This document shows, piece after piece, positions 43,271 through 58,215 of a stretch of DNA of 64,000 bases. The notes under the pieces were generated by a model. The model saw nothing but the letters and a program-made list of their open reading frames with translations. It had not been told where the DNA came from and did no database searches. A program made the translations under genes and the position numbers. Within the stretch, counting starts at the first letter, position 1, and every line of letters starts with the position of its first letter. Source of the stretch: Diphasiastrum complanatum (Eukaryota; Streptophyta; Lycopodiopsida; Lycopodiales; Lycopodiaceae); the NCBI GenBank assembly GCA_029204225.1, contig CM055102.1:42943425-43007424 (forward strand), given 5' to 3'.

Positions 43271-43951
43271 CTATGAGATTTTGAGGTTCTCATCTAAGAT
43301 GTCCTGAAATTGGTCGTTCATGAATCGTTGGTAGGTCCCTGGCGCATTAGTAAACCCAAAGGGCATGATGTGGAATGCGAATACTCTGAATGTGGTAGTG
43401 AAGGTGGTTTTTAATTTGTCTTCCTCTGCTATGGCTATTTGGTTATGACCAGCAAAGCAATCCATGAATGAGTATTGTTCCCTCCCTGCCATCTCTTCTA
43501 GGACCTGATCTATAAATGGTAGTGGATAGTAGTCCTTCCTAGTTTGTTTGCTCAAGCGCTTGTAGTCTACACATACTCGGATACGTGTGGAGTTCTTCTT
43601 CGTTCGTGGTATGATTGGGGAGCACCACTTGGTGTTTTCAACAAGAAATATTAGCCATGTCTGCCTAAGTCGTTCTAACTCTTTATAGACCCCTTCCTTC
43701 AAGTGGTAGGTTAAGCATCGTTGTTTCTGGCATACTGGCTTGGCCACTTCCTTCAATGGTATGGTGTGTTTTACTAGATCAGGGGCAATGCCCCTTAGAT
43801 CCCCATAGTCCCAAGCGAAAATGTGTTGATACTTCATGCACAATCGTTCATATTTATCTCTATCATCTTTGGTCAATGAGGCCCCTACTTTGATGTCTTT
43901 CGGGTCTTCTGGGTTTCCTAGGTGTATCAGGCAGATGTCAGCATCCCTCAC
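43271..43951 (-). pseudogene. Ty3 reverse transcriptase, N-terminal half
   Basis: The open 226-codon segment carries IFAWDYGDLRGIAPDLVKH (the family's pre-RT signature), RVCVDYKRLSKQTRKDYYPL, DQVLEEMAGREQYSFMDCFA, KTTFTTTFRVFAFHIMPFGF and APGTYQRFMNDQF. Typical spellings at these points are SFLDG and FAYRRMPFGL. The frame ends at DENLKIS before YVDD, where the element is cut. Confidence 0.93.
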
Positions 43952-44207
43952 CTTGGGGGGTCATTTTTCTGGGAAGTTCCACTCTCTGCCTAGTACTTGT
44001 CTTCCATCGAGCTCATCGTCACTGGTGCTAGACTCATAATCCTCCTCGCTACTTGATATCTCTTTCCATTCTGATTCGGGTATGGGGGCTCTTTCTGACT
44101 GAGGGGGTTTCTGGGTAGCCATCTACTACGATGCGTTCACGACCCCGTCCAAAGATGAGTACTCCTGTTGGGATGTCTACGATACAATTGCTCAGTCTGA
44201 GCCATGG

Positions 44208-45000
44208 TCATCCAAACAACATAGAATACCCCCTATTTCTCGCATACATCCGCATCACATAGAAATCTACCTGGATGGTTCTGTCAACTACAGTGATTGG
44301 TACACTCTTAAGTTCTCCTTCTAGTTTGATCACTGAATTGTTGGCCAGTTTGAGGGCGATCAACGTGGCTGAATCTAGTGTAAATCCCAGTCTGTCAACG
44401 AGCTGTAGGCTAATAATGTTTACGGCGGATCCTGCATCGACTATGGCTCGTTTCACAACTAGGCCATCAATTAGTACATCTACCTTAGGACAATAGCAGT
44501 CTAGGATTCTTGCTTCGATGTGTCCGACTGTAGGGGGTTCCAACGGTCTAGGTCTGATCATGCGTCGGATGGTGCGCTTAATGGTGGGTGACAGTTGGAC
44601 CAACTGCCACATTCCTATTTCTAGCTTCATATTCTCCAATGCCTATGTCAGATCGATGTTCCCTGTTCTCGGGTTCACGTCAAGGTTTGTACAAATTTTG
44701 CATGTTGTATCCCTTGCTCTCTTTGCCCCTATCCCGATTTTTCCTTTGCCAGTCTTCTTCAGGCCTAGATGTCTAGGGTGTCGTCTCCCTTCTAAGGCGC
44801 TCACCTCCCTCCATTTCCTAGGTACTGCAGTTTCTATCCCTGGCTTGGTCAACCCTTGGTTACTGGTTGTTGGTTTGTCTATCTATGGGGGTGTAAGTTT
44901 GGGCGGTTCACTTTGAAGATTACTTCTTGTCACTACTAAGATTTCCTTCCTTGTTGTGGTCTGGTCCATTGTCTCTAACTCAATGAAGTTTACGGGTGCT
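44208..45000 (-). pseudogene. Ty3 protease region
   Basis: The protease core reads VKRAIVDAGSAVNIISLQLV. The catalytic triplet is D-A-G where D-S/T-G is usual, a conservative but normally damaging change. The C-terminal part has YVMRMYARNRGYSMLFG, close to the usual hydrophobic-hydrophobic-G-R end. Upstream, a Lys/Arg-rich segment (44852-44643) contains a C-K-I-C pair (CKICTNLDVNP), perhaps the remains of a zinc-binding motif. Confidence 0.8.
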
Positions 45001-45030
45001 CGATCGTCCTCTGGCCACTCAAATAGCTAT

Positions 45031-46040
45031 CACAGACTAAAGAAAATGAAATCCCCATATGTTGCCAATTATTTTCTTGGAGTGTATCACTAGATTTTTC
45101 AAACGATCATGGTAAAATAAGCAGACAATGATCAATTTATTATACGATAGTGTGTCATGAGTAGTGTCATGCAATGTGAGGGTGCCAATTATACGCGTCG
45201 TCATGTTTGATAGGTGGTGGTATTTTTCCAATCGCCAGGCCTAGGTATTTTGCTAAGCAGTTCCAACGATGGAGGTGACTATTTTGACCCCTAACCGAGG
45301 TGGTGTATTTCAACCACGTACGGTGATGGCCCGCTCTTGTGTTTCAAAGAGGTCGAGTTTAGTGACTCAATCGTTTGAAATCTTTTAATGCACAATACAA
45401 TGTTAATGCTTTCTAGCAACTATGCCTTGGAATGTGTAAAGATTGATCTTAGCTTCAAAAATATAGGAAACATATGATTGGAAACACAACCTCTATAATA
45501 TAGGGAACAACTAGGAAACATATGATTGAAAAAGACTAATTTACACAATTCTCATGAATCTTTGCTAGTTATATAATGCAAGGAAAAAAGCCATAAAATT
45601 GTGCTTGCATATAATGAAATTGCCCTTATTAATAACATTAGGGTGATCGCATTGGAAATAAGCAAGATCATGGATGGAGTAGCCATAAGGACATCAATAT
45701 GTTAACATTAAAAAATTTGTTATTTCTTCTCTGTTGGGGGATACTTATGATGGAATTAATGTGATAGTGTGTATGTTGCTAGTGACTCGAAGGGGGGATC
45801 ATTTTCATTGCTTATAAATTGCCCTCAAATCTCAAGCTAAAATTACTAAGATTTAGCCATTGCAACAATTTTGAGCTTCAAAATTAATAAGGATACATAC
45901 ATTGACAATATTAAAACCTTTCAAAATATCATAACTGATTTCTTTTGAAATTAATGGATTCTACAAACTAGATAAGAAAGGTTTGATATATATATTCCTT
46001 TTACATAAACACTCAACAACCTTCAATTTTTTCTAAAAGC
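45031..46040. other. Non-coding interval
   Basis: AT-rich sequence with no supported coding region or repeat. Confidence 0.4.
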
Positions 46041-46042
46041 CA

Positions 46043-46400
46043 ACTTCTCCAAAGAGATGTAGCTTCCAAGGCCAAAAGTCTCAGTCAGGCCTGGCCTTTC
46101 ACCGAGGGCATCAATATCAAAACTTTTTCAAGCAATAAAAAAGGAAAGGTGCTAATTCTTTTAAAGTCAACATACGTTGAATTTTGCCCACAACCAATTT
46201 GTGCAAAGAGATGTGACTTCCCAAGGTCGAAAGTCTCAGTCTTCTAACGGCAAATGGACAGCAGGCAGGGGCCAGGGCCGTCCAGAACATGAAATTAGAC
46301 CTAAAAAATCTCTGCCCTCGGTGCAAGGCTTCAAGCAAAAGGCCTGGCAGGCAAGGCCTTGGCCCTTCCCTAATGTGAAATCAGACCTGAATCTTTGTTA
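46043..46400. repeat. Imperfect duplicated GC-rich repeat
   Basis: CAAAGAGATGTAGCTTCCAA at about 46051 recurs as CAAAGAGATGTGACTTCCCA at about 46201, each followed by a matching AAAGTCTCAGTC. The flanks are rich in GGCCTGG and GGCAAGG motifs. Similar GC-rich text lies near 53390-53460. I take it as a small dispersed repeat, not a gene. Confidence 0.5.
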
Positions 46401-48020
46401 AGGATATATGTCATGGGACAAATAGGAGTACATTACACGGCCTTCTAGAATCTACACTAAGGTTTGTGTAATTTACACAGCCGTTGTAAAAGAGAAATAA
46501 AACTTTTCCCATCTTTTATTAATAAAAAGCAGGAAACGTATTTTCTTAATATTCCACTAGGTAAAGATGCCACAAAAGTACTATAAAAAAAAGGACAGAA
46601 ATGAAGTTACGACTTATGAGATAATGCCGGTTTTTTCAAGCAGCTGAAAAGTTCGAAGGAACCTACCACCTTGGGCGTCGAAGCTGATAGGGCAATAGCT
46701 TAGAGGTGGTGACAAGTTATGATTAACTCGATTACACGTTATTGCTCTTTGTCGATGCCCATCATAAGAATACAGCGATACCCAACTATTATTTTACATT
46801 ATACCAGTAACAGGCTACGTATTCTACACAGTTGGGGGCCACGCTCATCACAGCTATTAGCGAGGTTCAGTAGTAAGTACTTCCCATCGATTATCGAGTA
46901 ACGCTTATCTCGATAAGCTTTTGTTTCTTTGTGCGAAGATTAGATCCAAACATCAAAGTACACACACTCCGGATTCCCGAATCCAGACTGTGCTTCAAAC
47001 AAATATATTTTAATCGGTAGCAGGTTCCCAAGTGGCGAGTATGTTTGCTTCGCATCGCCACGCATCAATGCTCGCTGATGTCGAACGCCATGCCTTGTAC
47101 AGAGACAGAAGATGTCTTCCTGGTTCCTCCACCGCATAATGATGTTGGCTAAAGCTTTTAAGGAGGTAGGAGTAGCTCAGTAGCACACTGGCACAGTATA
47201 CGATATAGACAGAATAAAAGCCAAGTGTAATTTGTAAATGCGAATCACATGTTCTAACTTCTAAGTCCTAAGTTCGAACTACCAGCAGCAACCAAGAACC
47301 CAGCAGTGCCCCCCATTTGCAGTAAAAAGAGTCGGTGGGTTCTTGCAGTACCCAACACATACGTAGAGACACCAGTAGATTTCTTGCGGCATATGCATAA
47401 ACTATAAAGCAAGGATATAAACGAAAATGACAGTAAAGATTTCAAAAACAGATGGCCTACAAATTAGAAAGAAATTTTCTTGGGACCACGAGAACAAGGA
47501 TTCCAAAATAACAAAAACTGTTTTTGCAGGAGCAACAATATATTTTAACCCGTAGTAATAGTTCTTAAGTGGAGGTTCATCAAAATGTCGCATACAGTAT
47601 AGCAGGACATCTTAGATCAATAGGGCATGGCATGCAATGCAACGGCAAGTTAAAATTGAATCACCCATGAGTTGCTTCTACGAGCTTACGCAGATTGTGA
47701 AGTGTACACACGATCGATGTTTAGAAAGCAGTCGCGACTTGCTTTACCAGCAAAATTAACAAGCCCTAACAGTTACTAGCATTCATTCCACATCTAAAAC
47801 ATCACCGTTCTGGGTGGTTAACGTAAACTGATTCCTTTGACAGAAGCCATTGAAATAAAACCCTAAGTGTAGGATCTGCAGCTAAACTGAGATGAGAAAG
47901 AAAACAGTTTATAAGTGCTTAGAACAAACAAAAGATTTTGCAGTTGCCAATGTCAACGTAAATGTTTAAGTGATCTCCTCACACACTCTAACTAATCCTG
48001 AGCATAGTAACTAGCCTGAG
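46401..48020. other. Interval downstream of the zinc-finger gene
   Basis: I see no protein domain. Part of the right side is probably the 3' untranslated region of the zinc-finger gene, but no clear minus-strand AATAAA signal was found within 350 bases of the stop codon. Confidence 0.35.
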
Positions 48021-49415
48021 CTAAAGACGCAGAGACAAATCCAAGCCATGTAGCTCTTCTATGGAGGGGTCGGGGTCATTGGAGGATCTGTTTGTGAAGC
48101 GTGCCATTTCATATTCTTGATGATTGGTGGTGTTTCTTACGTGATCCTTGTCAAGATCTTGCAGAGTCGCATCTGTATTACTGGCATTGCTTTGTTCATG
48201 AATTGCTTGGTGGAAGCTTCGAGGCCATCTGCTGGGACTTGCCTCACGAAATGGTGGACCGAAGCTCTGCAAACCAGCTGGAAAATCTTGGTAGCCATCG
48301 AATTTAGTACCACTTGATCGGTTGCACGTTCTAGTAAATAAATCATCTGGAAAGCATTTACCAACAGCAGGCTGCATCGTTATTGATGGGCGAGACCAGC
48401 CATGTCCGTTCGATGGTGAACTCAAACCGCGGATAGCATTTCCTAACAAAGAATTAACGGTATGGCTTGCGGAATGGGCAGTGATTCCCAAAGATCTGTT
48501 GATTGCAGTGGCCTCTGAAGAGAATAAATTAGAACCATTGACATACAGAGGAGGTAGGCCTCTGTAACTTTGAGCACTAAGGCTATTTGATCTTTGTGCC
48601 ATCCTGGCAGCCGTGCGCTCGCGCTTGTGGGCATTTTGATGCCCTCCTAAAGCCTGTGAGCTGGTAAACTTTCTTTGACAATAAGGACAAGGAAACACAC
48701 GAGTTTCAGATGCTTGGCAGCTATTATCCACATATGGTGTAGAAGAACCTGTTTCTGGCGATGTCTTACTCCCTTCATACAAGTTGGCACTGGACATCCA
48801 ATCTGCACTGGTACACTCGATGTCCCCGGTGGTGCTTGATTTGGAAGTATGAGTGGCACTGCCTGCGGTTTCTTTAGATTGGTCGTTGCCAAATTGCTGT
48901 TCTTTCCCGTGCAGATGGTGAGATCTACTCCTTTCAACTTTCATTGTGTCATCCAGTTTCACGAAACTTTGTACCCCGTGTTTGGAGCCGACGGGAATAT
49001 CAACTACTTGATTATATTTGCGTTCCTCCAGAGAACTAGCAGAAACATTGAAATCAGCATGGTTTGCAGCAACAGAAGCATGTACTGCAGTCAAATCGCT
49101 TTGACTATTCTGGTATGCAAATGTCTCAGCAGGCAGGCGTACACATTTGTTCAAATGCTCCTGACCGGCATCAAGTGTTTCAATATGCAGCCTTTTCGTG
49201 TGAAAATCCCCGATGCTTAAGCTTAAATCTAGCGGTTCTTGCAACCTTTTTCTTGATTCCAAATAAATGCAATCCTCTGTCAACATTATAGGGTGGGAAG
49301 AGTAAAGAACGCCGCAAGTATTCACACCCACATCAGCAACTGCACTACTGCCAGCACTGATCAAGGAGCTGAAAGACATCAGTGCAGCATCGCTTCCATA
49401 ACTGAGTCTTCTCAT
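48021..49415 (-). CDS. C2H2 zinc-finger transcriptional repressor (QALGGH, two EAR motifs)
   Basis: The product is a nuclear DNA-binding protein of the plant single-finger C2H2 group (C1-1i, related to ZFP1/ZFP3/ZFP4 and SUPERMAN-type factors). The 464 codons form one uninterrupted frame. The finger lies at residues 243-263 (Cys243, Cys246, His259, His263) with the plant signature QALGGH and the following [15 protein letters not shown] basic stretch. EAR-type repression motifs occur twice: LDLSL at residues 62-66 and LDLSLRL at the extreme C-terminus (458-464); these recruit co-repressors such as TOPLESS. The rest is Ser-rich and apparently disordered. I chose the ATG at 49415; the reading two codons further upstream would need TTG. 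Flowering-plant relatives are usually about half this length. It is the only intact host gene in the window, with retroelements on both sides. Target genes cannot be inferred. Confidence 0.93.
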   Translation of the reverse strand: MRRLSYGSDAALMSFSSLISAGSSAVADVGVNTCGVLYSSHPIMLTEDCIYLESRKRLQEPLDLSLSIGDFHTKRLHIETLDAGQEHLNKCVRLPAETFAYQNSQSDLTAVHASVAANHADFNVSASSLEERKYNQVVDIPVGSKHGVQSFVKLDDTMKVERSRSHHLHGKEQQFGNDQSKETAGSATHTSKSSTTGDIECTSADWMSSANLYEGSKTSPETGSSTPYVDNSCQASETRVFPCPYCQRKFTSSQALGGHQNAHKRERTAARMAQRSNSLSAQSYRGLPPLYVNGSNLFSSEATAINRSLGITAHSASHTVNSLLGNAIRGLSSPSNGHGWSRPSITMQPAVGKCFPDDLFTRTCNRSSGTKFDGYQDFPAGLQSFGPPFREASPSRWPRSFHQAIHEQSNASNTDATLQDLDKDHVRNTTNHQEYEMARFTNRSSNDPDPSIEELHGLDLSLRL

Positions 49416-49581
49416 TTTCAAGGGATAACCATATCAAAATCTTTCACAAACGGGGACTTCAAGCTTCCAATAATGACGCGATATCAGAGCCATGGGATGG
49501 CATTATGCTGCTTGGTGAACATTGCGTTGAGCTCGGGTACGAGCATGTCTACACGTGATATTGTTTGAAAACTCGGTACGC
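49416..49581 (-). other. Probable 5' leader exon of the zinc-finger gene
   Basis: A strong acceptor, GGATTTCTCTGCAG|GCG, ends at 49582 on the minus strand. It leaves a 166-base leader that runs into the ATG at 49415. Leader introns are common in plant transcription-factor genes. Expression data would be needed to confirm the splice. Confidence 0.55.
49484..49546 (-). CDS. Upstream ORF in the zinc-finger leader (20 codons)
   Basis: ATG at 49546-49544 opens a short frame, MLVPELNAMFTKQHNAIPWL, closed by TGA at 49486-49484, 68 bases before the main ATG. It lies wholly within the probable leader exon and does not overlap the main frame. Such uORFs usually lower translation of the downstream protein and may respond to metabolites or stress. 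No conserved uORF peptide family is recognised, and coding conservation is untested. Confidence 0.45.
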   Translation of the reverse strand: MLVPELNAMFTKQHNAIPWL

Positions 49582-52500
49582 CTGCAGAGAAATCCAGCGC
49601 GAATGAGTAAAACTGAGCACTTATGAAGATCAAAAAAGCTACGAAATGGTCAATCTTACACTACATCCAGAATTTTACTCTTGTATCTTCAAATAAATGA
49701 TAAGTTCATTTCACACTGACAATTTCACGAGTCTAAACGTAATTAGCTCGGGAGACAACCAAATTCTTGATCGGATCCTCCATCAACGCAAATCTCAATT
49801 CAAAGCAAGATACTTGCAAGCATCCTTTACTTGTACCCTACGATAAGACATGTCAATCAAAGCCAAAAATAGGCATGATGTAAGTTAAAGCGCAAACACA
49901 TCATCTAAAATGTCCGTATCGATTGGCTATTCATGCAATTCGGATGTAGAGAAAACAATAGCCAGATAGAGTAGGAATTTTGCGAATATCAAAACCGAGG
50001 TAAAAGATATCCAAACACGTCGTGGTGATACAGGCTGGTACAGACATTATCAGCTAATATTTGTAGCTCACAAATGACTTATGATAATAAGAAAGCTTTC
50101 CATTCATTGTCTCTCAACAAGACTCATCTTCGAGGTTATCGAACGAGAGCAAAAACCTTTTCATCTCTTGCATTTATAGCATGATAACAGTCATTTTATG
50201 CCCGGATTATCGAGGGAACAAAACAGTTCCATATGCTGCAAATAGTCGATTTATGAGCCACAAGATTTCCTTACTTGCAGCTACGGAGATGTGAAGAGTT
50301 ACAAGACGTATCTAGCAAAATATGATAATGGATTTTCAATTTGATTATATAGAAAACGTTCTAGGATAAAGAGATCGGCTGATGGACTTTACACGTAATA
50401 ACCTCACTATGTTCATATGTTCATTTGACCTTGATGTGGCGGATGCTTCATATGTATTAATTGTATGAACTGCTTATCTCAAGAAGGATTCAAACACATA
50501 AGATGCGTTATCAATAGAGTAGTTTTATACTTAATTTCTTGCGGAGATGCTAGCAAGATAAAGAGTCGTGAAACACTCCTTACAGAAAGTTTGTGACTGC
50601 ATTGATTTCTTCAACATACCAATTTGTGGCGTTTTCACTTTTTGTTATGCTTAGGGGCTCTCAAAGATTCAAGATAACGGCAAAGTGAAAATTGATCTTA
50701 TCATCTTTGTAAAGCAGTTGATGTCGTGACTGTATGGAAATAATAAGGTCAATTATTTCAGACGAACTGTGATAATGAGAAACGTGAATGTAAAAAAAAG
50801 CCATCGATAAGCATGTCGGATCTAATAAGACTACTAGCAACCATGAACCCCTATCTCACGGGGATCAATTACGGTTTTGAGCTAGTTCGTCCAATGATCA
50901 AACTGCAAGTAGAAAAACAAGTTTTAGCTCAAAAGAAAAACTAGCGCCTCTTTTCAAGTCTAACATGATGCATTTAGTAGAAACTTCCCACAAATGAAGG
51001 TCAATTTCAATGAAATCGACTTTACAAAACGTTCTTTGATTGTGGTCCATTCACGAGGACCATTCGAGTAAAAAGGGCCAGTAGCTACCGAAGCATAGAA
51101 AATATTCGACGAAGAGAGAAGAGCTTTCCAAAGAAAGTTTGATTGCTAGGCTAGCTAATACCATGAGACAATATACGTATTCTCTTTAGACGAGTGGCAA
51201 TTTCGCCATCTTTACGAACTCTCTTATGGTATTCATTAGATGAAATATGCTAAAAGAACAGAAAACATGCAGGCGGCTGTAGTCGAGAATGGCAGGAGGA
51301 ATTATCTGAAGGTAAGTAATTCTTTGAAGGAATCGTATGCTTTGTCCAACATTACAGCTCCAGCAAGACTAGTTTAACTCACTCAAAAATTAGAAGTACC
51401 AGGACATTAGAGAAAAATAACTAGAAGTCAGATATAACTCTATAAATCAGCAAGATCAAAAGGATTAACAGTATATAATGAATTGATGAGTTCCACTGTC
51501 ACTGTTTAGAACACAAAATAGTTGCTGAAGCATCCAGACATAAGATGCAGTACCACTTAGCAGATTTCAGAAAAGACAACATGTATCATTAACAGCTACA
51601 TAACAACTATTTTTAGTTTAGTGTTTCTAGAAACAAGTTTTGGAATTTTGTATGCTAAGAAACAGAGCTGCAACGGAATTGCAAAAATCCGTAGCAAAGG
51701 GCATCATCATAAGATAGGCTACTGAGTGCACAACAAACCGACACAAACGCTCCTTGACATCACCCGAACCTTTAGATTCACGCGTCACAAGCTTAAGCTA
51801 TCCTAAAGCATTATGTAACGAGAACGATTAGCATCGACTGCTTGCACATTAAATTACCTTTCTGAGAGTCGAAAACCGATGGAGTATCTTCTTAACTGTG
51901 CAACGTCCAGCGAACTACAATATAAGACACATTACCCTAGTAGTATGAACCTCCAGGATGTGGAAGAAAAAAGGGCAGATCCATAAGCTAAGCAGGAAAA
52001 TTACCCCGCTAAAAAGAACTTTAGCAAAATACGTCAATGAAAACCTGCTTGAATGTCCTTGAAGAAATACCTCAGCGCTACAAATGTGCCTGTTGATGTC
52101 TATTTGTCACAGAATAGTCTTGAAGAAGAACTAAGAAAAAGACTGGATATGCAGTTTCGAAAGCATGATATGTAAGTGTGCCAGATGTTTAGTTCTCAAA
52201 AAACCTGTAAGAACGAGACTCTTAGTGTAATGGTTCGGGCAATGCAGGCTGAGACAAACTCAACAACTACAACTCCAAAGCCATTGTGGCATGCGAAGCG
52301 ATGGTTAAGATTAGAACAACTCGGGCCATTCAGGACTCTTTTGTTATGCGTGGATTATGGACGATTCATCGTCCAAAGACCAACACAAGAAAGGAGAAAA
52401 GGCCGAGATGGAAGTGCCACCTCCAGAAAGATCTGCTACAACGAGCACGGTGGAGAGCAGAGGAATCAGGTACTGTGTGCTACAAAATAAGTGCAAGCTG

Positions 52501-52700
52501 CGATGGCGCTGGCGATGGCGATGCAGGAGGCAGGAGGGGAGAGAACAGGTAACAGACAAATGATGCTCGCGAGTGCCGTAACCAGCTCAAGAAGATCAAT
52601 AAAAAGAACTCAAAAACCAGATTCGATTATAAAAATATAAAGAAATAAAATCAAAATTTCAAAGAAAGAAATCGAAGCGACCGGTGCTCACCAAAAATCT
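49582..52700 (-). other. Upstream region of the zinc-finger gene: putative long intron, leader and promoter
   Basis: On the minus strand a TATA-like TTTATATTTTTATAA sits near 52650-52630. A CT-rich leader-like stretch begins near 52560, and the donor AGAAAG|GTAATT at 51858/51857 could pair with the acceptor at 49582, giving an intron of about 2.28 kb. No repeat or other gene is evident inside. Several open frames at 52176-52563 are short and compositionally biased, and I do not regard them as genes. The proposed structure rests on splice-site appearance alone. Confidence 0.35.

Positions 52701-55396
<2,696 letters not shown>

Positions 55397-55460
<64 letters not shown>
55397..55460. repeat. 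(CT)n microsatellite, about 64 bp
   Basis: Thirty-two uninterrupted CT dinucleotides in the same orientation as the longer tract 1.4 kb away. Confidence 0.98.
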
Positions 55461-55463
<3 letters not shown>

Positions 55464-58202
55464 CTATAATATGGTTCATACTAGTTCATATTGGTCCTTC
55501 CATTCAAGGTTTATGGTTTGGCTCACAATCTTTGTTTGTTTTATAGTGTTTTGTATATTCCTTATTCATAGTGCTAACTAATTGATTGAACTAACGAGCT
55601 ATTATTAGAACTATCATGGTTGTCTACAATGCCTCAACTAGTTCTAAATAGTAGGCTAGATCGATCATCTGATAGTATTGTTAGCATGATAAGGAATCTC
55701 TGAAATTTTTTATATTGTTACAAAACTAATAGATAGTTGCATCTATCTAATCATATAGAACCAATTATCAGAGTTTTCATACTTGTGTGAAATCCTTAAG
55801 TTGTAATCCATCTACATACAGCAACCTATATTCAGAATAGATGTTATATAAAAGGCCTCTCAAAGAAAACATCATTTGAAGTTTGGACAGGTACCATTCA
55901 ACTAGAATCTCTAGGAGAATCATTAAGATATAGAACGATTAAAACTCAACTCTGAGCATCCCAGATACTCTTTTGAGTTAAATGCTCTTATTCCTAGCAC
56001 CAAATGCAAGAAAATAGCATTCATTCATCTTAATAGACTTGTCTGTCTCCTATGATAACTGGAGATCCAATCAAATGAAGAATTGTACTCAAGCATCTGC
56101 AGACCATAAACTGTAGCAGAATAGCATCCGCTAAATAAATAAGATAATGTCTGTGAGATCCATAGGGCATCTGTCAAAACAATACTTGATCACATGTTTA
56201 TGTTCACCGACTAGGTTAAGTGCACCAAATAACCCTAGTAACCAGGAATACACAGTAGATTCATACAAGATTAATCGTGCACATATGTGAATAATCTCAC
56301 TATGATCCAGTACATAAACACATTTTTATCTGGTAGATTCCTCCAGAACCCACGTATGTTACTCACATATCTCACTGACGTCTTGTAACTCAGCTACAAA
56401 ATATTTTCTATTTCTCATGAGTAAATAACATATCCAGAAAATCTCTGAGACGAATAAAATTCTCTCTCAACAATTTTCCAATCCAGTTTACCTATAATTA
56501 CATAATTTCTTCCACTCGATCAACCCCTCTCTGATCCTAGTACTAAACTAAGATTAAGTTGATCCAATATAGAACTCTCAGACTCAAATTATGATCAAAC
56601 TTACTTCTATTCCAATCAAAATGGAATTAGTAACATTTGACCTTTACTGTACTACTTATAGATAATGATTCAAATATCAACTCTGTTCTAGTTCCAGATT
56701 GTCCACCGCAATCCCTAGAAAATTCCTCTTTTTCAAAAAGTTTCAATTAGATATCTTACTCTGAATCTATCCGAAATTACTTTCAGACCAAATCTCATTT
56801 CTATACCACAGTTGGTTCTTTTCCAAAACTATGCAATCTACAGATTTCCAAATAGAATTTTATTCCACCACTTCACCCCTCCTTTTAAGGAAATTATAAA
56901 TTTCAATGAAAGTTAACTGGAAATATGATATATGAAAATATCTAAATCCAAGAAAAGTCAATAATAAGTGCATTCCAATAAAGGATTCGCTCTATTACAA
57001 ACAGGACTTTTCCTTCAAATATTTTCAAACCCGAGTGACAGGACAATCATTTCATTGAAACATATTTATGCAACAGAGATATTCTAAATTTAAGAAATTG
57101 AAACACTTTAACCTTAGAATTTTCTGAATTCCAAGTCCATTTTCACAAGTAGTAATTTATATGACATAATAGTCTTTCAGAAGAATAACTTCATGCTGGA
57201 AAGAATAATATAACCGGTCTGATGTCTATATTTGAGAAATTACTAAGAAGTAACAGAGTAATTAAGAAAGCGAAAAATACCATCAGCTTTTCCTTCCAGA
57301 AAATCTGTAACCGCCTTATCTGATATTCTAGAGATCCACTAATCTTCTAGTTGTCCTATAATCACTATAGGATAATGTTTCTTGTTCCCAATTACTGGAG
57401 AATCCAATTATTTGGATGGCTGTTAGCCTATTAGATACCACAAATCCACACCTGATTCTGTGATTTTAGATAGAAGAATTAACATGGTTCAACACTACAT
57501 TCTGATCCTTATAGGATAATGATAAGCTTCAAATCCCCCTGGATCCAAGAACATCAACTCTAGGGACAAGCTTCTATCAACTAATAGATCCAATGTCATT
57601 CATATATCAGATTCTACTTCTAACATCACAATTGACATCCAAAATTGCGGATAACTCAATGGTCACAAAGATATTAGTTATGAATTCAACTAAATGATTC
57701 CTTCTCAAGAAATTAATATCCAGTATTAAGCAATTATTTACTGGGATAGCTAAAATTCTGATTGCAAAATATATTTCTCGATCACACTTACTACCACTGA
57801 TGTCCACTCTTCTTCCCTCCTTAGAATTTTCAGTTCTTTGAAAATCTTTCAGCTAAGGTATCAAGAAGACGTAATGACATTAGTAAATGTAAAAAAATGA
57901 ATTATTGTAGGAAAAAAGTTTGAAATAGTTTCATCTGTATCCTATACCTGGGGTAGAAATATCGATTTACAAACCACCATAGAATTTTAACTGGAAATGA
58001 AATTAGTTTTACTTTTGATCAGTTCCTATTATTACAATTTTTCTAATAAAATTGGACTGTTCTCTCTTTTTACTTACTGGCTTAAGAATTACTTTGTTAA
58101 AATTATCTGTAATTAATGGAAAATAAGATTTGGATTCGGGTACTTTCTCCACTGTATCGACCTCAAATAGTATTGTTGAATAAAGAAATACCTCCAAATA
58201 CA
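55461..58202 (+). other. AT-rich region ending in a probable LTR end
   Basis: This 2.7 kb contains no supported gene. Its right end (GAATAAAGAAATACCTCC, then AAATACA) is followed one base later by a primer-binding site, so at least its last few hundred bases are probably a 5' LTR, with AATAAA as polyadenylation signal. Its start could not be placed because no second copy is in the window. Confidence 0.45.
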
Positions 58203-58203
58203 T

Positions 58204-58215
58204 TGGTATCAGAGC
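58204..58215 (+). promoter_or_regulatory. Primer-binding site (initiator tRNA-Met)
   Basis: TGGTATCAGAGC one base after a CA dinucleotide, the arrangement seen at the other LTR elements in this window. The element it belongs to has no recognisable gag-pol nearby. Confidence 0.75.

Larger units (their letters stand above)
43230..45030 (-). mobile_element. Ty3/gypsy fragment, minus strand (protease to RT)
   Basis: On the minus strand: a basic gag-pol junction region (about 45030-44640), protease (44639-44208), then RT (43951-43271), truncated before the catalytic YxDD. A single in-frame stop at about 44640-44642 separates the first two. There is no LTR at either edge. Its RT differs clearly from those at 6.8-7.3 and 14.9-15.8 kb, so it belongs to a different Ty3 lineage. 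Confidence 0.88.

Noticed and set aside
46719-46901. A 60-codon plus-strand ORF
   Set aside because: Short, without a recognisable motif or coding context; equally open frames occur by chance throughout this interval.
47161-47195. AGTAGCTCAGTAG-like stretch resembling a tRNA D-arm
   Set aside because: No matching anticodon or T-arm follows at the right spacing.
48101-49291. Plus-strand open frames opposite the zinc-finger gene
   Set aside because: They are antisense shadows of the 464-codon minus-strand gene with no domains of their own.
52176-52563. Overlapping plus-strand ORFs of 68-104 codons
   Set aside because: They overlap each other in three frames, are Arg/Lys-biased and have no motif. 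The region reads better as the leader of the minus-strand zinc-finger gene.
57607-58203. Minus-strand ORFs of 64-66 codons in AT-rich DNA
   Set aside because: No domain, no neighbouring exons, and the region appears to be LTR sequence ending at a primer-binding site.
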